Shown in pieces: positions 59,450 to 64,000 of a DNA stretch of 64,000 nucleotides (its first letter is position 1; the number at the start of each line of letters is the position of its first letter). Location: NCBI GenBank assembly GCA_023548195.1, contig JAJHZJ010000251.1:868001-932000 (forward strand). Reading direction: 5' to 3'. The notes under the pieces were generated by a model. That model saw only the letters and a program-made list of their open reading frames with translations. It did no database searches and was not told the origin of the DNA. Both the position numbers and the translations under genes were made by a program. The DNA comes from Bettongia penicillata ogilbyi (lineage: Eukaryota > Chordata > Mammalia > Diprotodontia > Potoroidae).

Positions 59450-62345
59450 TTTAGAGCACTCTTCCCTGTCAATTTCTTTCCAGAGGTCAATCATATTTAA
59501 CTTTTCTAAGATTTTATTCAACTCCTTGAATTCCTTCTTATTTGTTTATCTAGCTGTGGGAAGGGGAAGTTGAGGTTCCTCACTAGCATAGTTTTAATAT
59601 TTTCTCCTGTAATTTATTTAATTTGTCCTTTAATAATTTGAATGCTATGCCTTGTGAGGCATATATGTTTAGTACTGATATTATTTCAGGGCATATAGTG
59701 TCTTTTAGCAAAATGTAGTTTCCTTTGTTATCCCTTTTAATTGAATTTCTTTTTTATTTTGCTTTATCTGAGATCATGATTGCTATACCTACCTTTATTT
59801 TCTTAAACTAAAGCATAATAGATTTTACTCTACCCCCTATTTTAACTCTCCATTTTCAAATATGTTTCTTGTAAGCAGCATATTGTTGGATTTTAGTTTC
59901 TAGTTTATTGTGTTTTCTGCTTTCATTTGGATACGTTCATCCCATTCACATTCAAAGTTATGATTACTAACTTTCTATTTCCTTACATTGTATTCATTGT
60001 ATCATTCTTTCTTTCTTTTTATCCTCTTTCTCCTCTAAAGTTTGTTTTGCTTCTGACCACTACCATCTTTTATCTACCAATCCTTTTATTACTTCCCTCT
60101 TTCTTATTCTTTCCCATTATACTCCCCTTTTGGGTAAGACAGATCTTTATTATCATGTCAATGAGTATGTATGCATGTATCTATCTATACATATACACAC
60201 ATATTATATACATATGTTTGTATACATATATATGCATGTATGTATATGTCTGTGTATTTCCCTTTTTGAATCAATAGATGAGAATAATATTCAAGTATTG
60301 CCTTCCCCCATCCCAACATTTTCCCTCATACTTTAAAAGCTCTTTTTCTGCATTCTTCTTCTAAATGAGATAATTTTCCCCACATTTCAGTTGTCTTCTT
60401 CCCTTCTCCCAATGCATGTTTAGTTTTTAGCTATACAGTTTTTTACATCATTTCAGCATAACTAACTCACTTCTGTGCCCTCTTTAGGTAGAATCCTTTT
60501 AACTACTCTAAAAATGATGAAGGTCTTAGAAAGTATATGTATCATCTTCCCATATAGAAATGTAGACAGTTTAACCTTATTGACAGCTGTATGATTTCTC
60601 TTTCATGTTTCCCCTTTTATCCTTCTCTTGAGCCTTGCAATTGAAAGTAAAATTTCTATTCAGCTCTGTTCTTTACATCCAAAATCCTTGAAAGTTCTCT
60701 ATTTCATTAAATATTCTTTTTTTCCCTTAAACAATTATACTTGACTTTGCTGGATAGCTTTTTTTTGGTTGAAATTCCAGCTCTTTTGCCTTTTGGAATA
60801 TTATATCACAAGTCCTATACTTCCTTAGTGTGGTAGCTGCTAAATCTTTTATATCCTGACTGCGACTTCATAGTATTTGAATGTATCTTTCTGGATACTT
60901 GAAGTATTTTCTCTTTGACCTGTGAACTCTGGAATTTAGCTATAATATTCCTGGGAGTTTTATTTTTATATCTCTTTCGAATGGTGATTACTGGGTTCTT
61001 TCAATTTCTATTCTACCTTCTAGTTCTTGGATCTTGGGGCAGTTTTCCTTGATACTTTTTTGAAATAAGATTATCTAGCCTCTTTCTTTGATCATGGTTT
61101 TCAAGTAGTCTGATAATTATTAGATTATCTCTCTTTGATCTATTTTCCAGGTCAGTTGATTTTCCAGTGAGATATTTCACATTTTCTATTTTTCCCATTC
61201 TTTTGACTTTGTTTTATTGTTTCTAGATATCTCATGGAGTCATTAGCTTATACCTTCCCAATTCTATTATTTAAGGAATTTTTTGGATGAGATTTTGCAC
61301 CTATTTTTCCACTTGGTTAATTCCACTTTTTAAGTTATTTTCTTTGTGCTTGTTTCACCAAGCCGTGAATTGCCTTTTGATAATTTTCTTCCTTTGCTTT
61401 CAGTTCTTTGCCTAATTTTCCCTTTATAATTCTTATTTGATTTTGAAAATAAGTTTTTACTTCTTCCCAGAGTTCTTGTTGGGTTTTTGTCAATTTATAT
61501 TTTTCCCCTTTGAGGCTTTGCTCGTAGCTGCTTTGACTTCCTTGCCTTCTGAGTTTGTTTTCTATCACCATAGTGGCTTTATATGGTCAGATTATTTTTG
61601 TTTGCTCATTTTTCTACCATATTACTTAGAATTTTATGTTAATGTTGGACTCTGTTCCCAGGATGGGGATGAAGTAGGGGGTTGTTTCAAGCTTCAGTTT
61701 TACACAGCTATTTTCAGAGCTAGCTCTAGGGGCTTGGAATTTTGGAATTTTTCAGTGCTTCCAAGGTGGCGTGATCTGGGGAGAGGTGTGGTTACTGCTC
61801 TTCTTGTCTGCACTGTTATCCTTACCTAGGAAGGACCCTCATCTCTTGGGACTGTAATCAATAGAGCCCCTAAGGGCCCCTGTTTTCTTGGAACTGGAAA
61901 CAATACTCTAGTTCCCTCTTGACCAAAAGTGCTCCTTTCTACCTTTGAATTATGATCTAGAACTGGATGTAGGCGATGAAATTGCCAAATGGCATCTGAC
62001 CCTGCCTCCAATGAAAGCACAAGGGTCCCCTATAATCTCTTTCTGACAAGTTGCCAGGTCCCCTTACTGTTTCAGGCTTGAGAGCTCCTAAAGCTGCTGC
62101 TCCTTCTGTCTCCACCACCTAGTCCCACCACTGATGTTTCATCCACATGGGCTCTGGGTCAGCTTTCACCCCTGCCGCAGATCTCTCTTTCTGACCTCCA
62201 AAGTTGTCTTAGGCTAGAAGAAAGTTTCACCCTTACTTTCTGTTCATTTTGTAACTCTAGAATTTGATTTGTTAATTTAAAGTTGTTTGAAGAAGAGTGT
62301 TGGCAGACGTTGACCAAGAGCTTCGTCTACTCTGCCATTTAAGTT
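59450..62345 (-). mobile_element. L1 LINE: 5'UTR, ORF1, inter-ORF region, start of ORF2
   Basis: Continuous minus-strand order. The 5' end near 62345 carries AAATGGCAGAGTAGA. The 5'UTR runs to about 61640, then ORF1 to about 60650. A purine-rich region with a microsatellite (60160-60250) follows. ORF2 then opens with its endonuclease domain (about 59960 down to 59450). ORF1 reads KTQQELWEEVKTYFQNQIRI and ENVKYLTGKSTDLENRSKRD. ORF2 shows TLNVNGMN, ICCLQET, AIMISDKAK and a LNIYA counterpart. Both ORFs carry stops. The rest of ORF2 is missing. The endonuclease part could be a separate, adjacent L1, but the order and strand fit one element. Confidence 0.8.
61013..61571 (-). pseudogene. L1 ORF1 relic (coiled coil and start of RNA-binding domain)
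   Basis: Two open pieces, 61571-61335 and 61198-61013, in the order expected for ORF1p. The first is Lys/Glu/Gln-rich with heptad spacing. The second has YLTGKSTDLENRSKRDNLII, the typical entry into the RRM domain. Between and after them the frame is broken. C-terminal residues continue to about 60700. Confidence 0.78.
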
Positions 62346-62467
62346 CTGCCCCTGGAAGTCTTCCATGCAATTAATGGAAGAGGTGAAATTGAGTGATGAG
62401 AAAGGTTAAAACGGGTGAAAGGAAAAAGACATACAAGGGAAAAAACATGAACAAATGCTCCTGAATA

Positions 62468-62655
62468 TATAGTCATAAATTTAAGGCTAGAAGGGAACTT
62501 TAAGACCATCTAATAGAGTACTCTCATTTTACAGATGAGGTAATTGAAATCCAGAAAGGTTAAGCAATTTACCTAATGTCACACATCTAGCAAACGATGA
62601 TCCAGGATCTGAGCACAGGTTCTCTGTCTTCAGCATCAGTATTCTTTCACTTGTA
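62468..62655 (-). mobile_element. MIR-type SINE
   Basis: 'ggctagaagggaactttaag', 'ctcattttacagatgaggta' and 'gttaagcaatttacctaatg'. Confidence 0.75.
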
Positions 62656-62854
62656 TTACATTGGTCTTGTGTTCAAGGAAAAATGGGTAGAGTGAGGAAA
62701 ATAGAATTTATGTATAGAAACTGTGACAGTTTCCTCTTGCTATCTGGAAAAAAATTGAATATTTAGTGCCCCAAAAGATAGTTTCTTGATCTGATTCTGA
62801 CTTCTTCTGACTTCTATGTTCTTTAACACTTCAGTGTTTTATACTTCATCATGG

Positions 62855-63115
62855 GAAATCCCTACCTTCATGTTAGAAAGGACACCAAAGACTATCTAGT
62901 TCAACCTGTGCTTGGTAAATGATTCCCTCTACAACATCCCTATTAAATGATCAGATAGCCTTTAACTGAAGATCTCAAGTATGGGATTTCAGTACTTATA
63001 GGGGGATCTCATTGGAGTTTTGTATAGCTCTGACCGTTGGGACATCTTCACCTACACTGAGCTTAAAATTTGTCTTCTTTAACTCCCACTTGTAGTCTTT
63101 CCAAACTCTGGAGAT
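62855..63115 (-). mobile_element. CR1/L3 LINE 3' region
   Basis: On +, 'ccaaagactatctagttcaa', 'acaacatccctattaaatg' and 'agcctttaactgaagatctc' follow the reverse CR1/L3 3' consensus seen also at 23690-23830. Confidence 0.6.
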
Positions 63116-63316
63116 CTTTATTATAACTCTGACCCATAATGATGAGAGCATCTCCTCCTCAAGGTTCTAGGGCTGCCCCTAAGGAGATGAGACTTTTCTT
63201 CTCAAATGTTTTTATTTTGAGCTGCCATTCTAGTGTATTTCCCCAATATCAATCACCAATCATAGTGTCTCCCTTATATCATTGTTACCCTACAATGTTT
63301 AATATCTTATTAATAT

Positions 63317-63408
63317 CCATTAATTAATTAATATTAATTAATAACCATTAATTAATTAATATTAATTAATAACCATTAATTAATTAATATTGATTAATAA
63401 CCATTAAT
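63317..63408. repeat. 28-bp AT-only-core minisatellite, 3.3 units
   Basis: Units begin CCATTAATTAATTAAT at 63317, 63345 and 63373, with a partial unit at 63401. Each unit is exactly 28 bp, with one A-to-G change in unit 3. The TTAATTAAT core is itself palindromic. Confidence 0.93.
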
Positions 63409-63409
63409 G

Positions 63410-64000
63410 CCAATCCATTTTTATAAAGAGGTGTATACTGAGAAGATATAGTAAGAAGAGAAGTTACAAAGCATTTTATCACACATACTTTGGGACAAAC
63501 ATTCCTCTATATTATTTTGATCCTTGGTTAGAGTATGTTCAATGTTAAAGCAGTTTCTATAAATCTTTCACCAAATTTAACTTCGCATGTGGCGTAGCTG
63601 ACGGATGAGTCATTGTCACTCTTTCTTGGCTGCCTTCCATTCACTACTATGTTAGGTCAAGAAGATCATTTAGGAATTTTCTCCTTATTGGCCTTTGTGG
63701 TCTTCAAGATATGGCATGGACTCTGGCTCCCAAGCCTTTGATGGCTTGCTTTCCTGACCTTTCAAAGCTTATAAGTTTGTAAACTAATTTGCTATTCGTT
63801 CACCTAATAGTAAGAAAGAGCAGATACAAAGAGGTAAAGAGTAGAGGATCTTATTTGTGGCACCATGTTAACTGAGGTAGGGAGAACCTAGGATCTCACT
63901 CAACCCAGAGGCTTACAGTGTGTCTTCCTCACTCAAACTAGCCAGACAGGGAAAAGGGCTACATTGCCCTCATAGAAGTTCTCTGTTTTGAATTCTAACT
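63410..64000 (+). repeat. Unclassified dispersed repeat B, copy 2 (runs off the window)
   Basis: Partner of 53690-54400. It has 'actgagaagatatagtaaga', 'catgtggcgtagctgac', 'ggcctttgtggtcttc' and 'tatggcatggactctggctc'. The right end is outside the window. Confidence 0.65.

Noticed and set aside
61437..61829. 130-codon plus-strand frame
   Set aside because: It is antisense to L1 ORF1 and 5'UTR, Phe/Leu-rich as expected from antisense of a Lys/Glu-rich coiled coil. Only the short stretch from 61771 is discussed, in connection with the antisense 5'UTR ORF.

Overview
The window looks like metatherian (marsupial) nuclear DNA. It is AT-rich, CpG-poor, intron-scale sequence. It holds marsupial-type L1 LINEs, tRNA-derived SINEs with a marsupial-type head and tail, relics of MIR, L2 and CR1/L3, and many long microsatellites. 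Repeat family names come from my memory of the consensus sequences, not from a library search, so subfamilies are not asserted and most repeat ends are good to about 10-30 bp. The species cannot be fixed from the sequence.

Only one protein-coding gene is supported: the 3' end of SH2D4B (SH2 domain containing 4B) on the + strand. An SH2-domain exon (42523-42743) is joined in phase 0, across a 5.2-kb intron, to the terminal exon (47934-48026). A short 3'UTR with AATAAA at 48297-48302 follows. The codon that opens the SH2 exon is split, so at least one more exon lies upstream. I did not find it in 1-42522, which I therefore read as mostly or wholly upstream intron. From about 48330 to 64000 I see no further gene.

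Layout: 1-3429 is a minus-strand L1 ORF2 relic split by a complete 2.3-kb L1-derived element that lacks ORF2 (half-L1 type) and has a 13-bp target-site duplication. 3430-10500 holds SINE, MIR and L2 pieces. 10525-11950 is a CR1/L3 relic. 12.2-14.3 kb has L2 pieces and a local duplication that looks retroposed. 16.8-17.5 kb and 33.6-34.2 kb carry two copies of one unclassified, possibly LTR-derived, repeat. 18-29 kb is MIR/L2/L1/CR1 debris with a low-repeat island at 21.8-22.9 kb. 29.9-33 kb is microsatellite-rich. 33.1-36.8 kb is a minus-strand L1 interrupted by other elements. 37-42.5 kb has SINEs and simple repeats. 42.5-48.3 kb is the SH2D4B 3' end, whose last intron contains a second half-L1. 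49.5-51.25 kb is a plus-strand L1/half-L1 relic. 53.7-54.4 kb and 63.4-64 kb are two copies of another LTR-like repeat. 59.45-62.35 kb is a minus-strand L1 with 5'UTR, ORF1, a purine-rich inter-ORF region and the start of ORF2.

There is no operon, CRISPR array or other microbial system here, and I found no convincing new gene system. The most interesting points are a 79-codon antisense ORF kept at the same place in two L1/half-L1 5'UTRs, two half-L1 copies with different internal deletions of ORF1, and a 12.4/14.1-kb duplication with a poly(A) tail.
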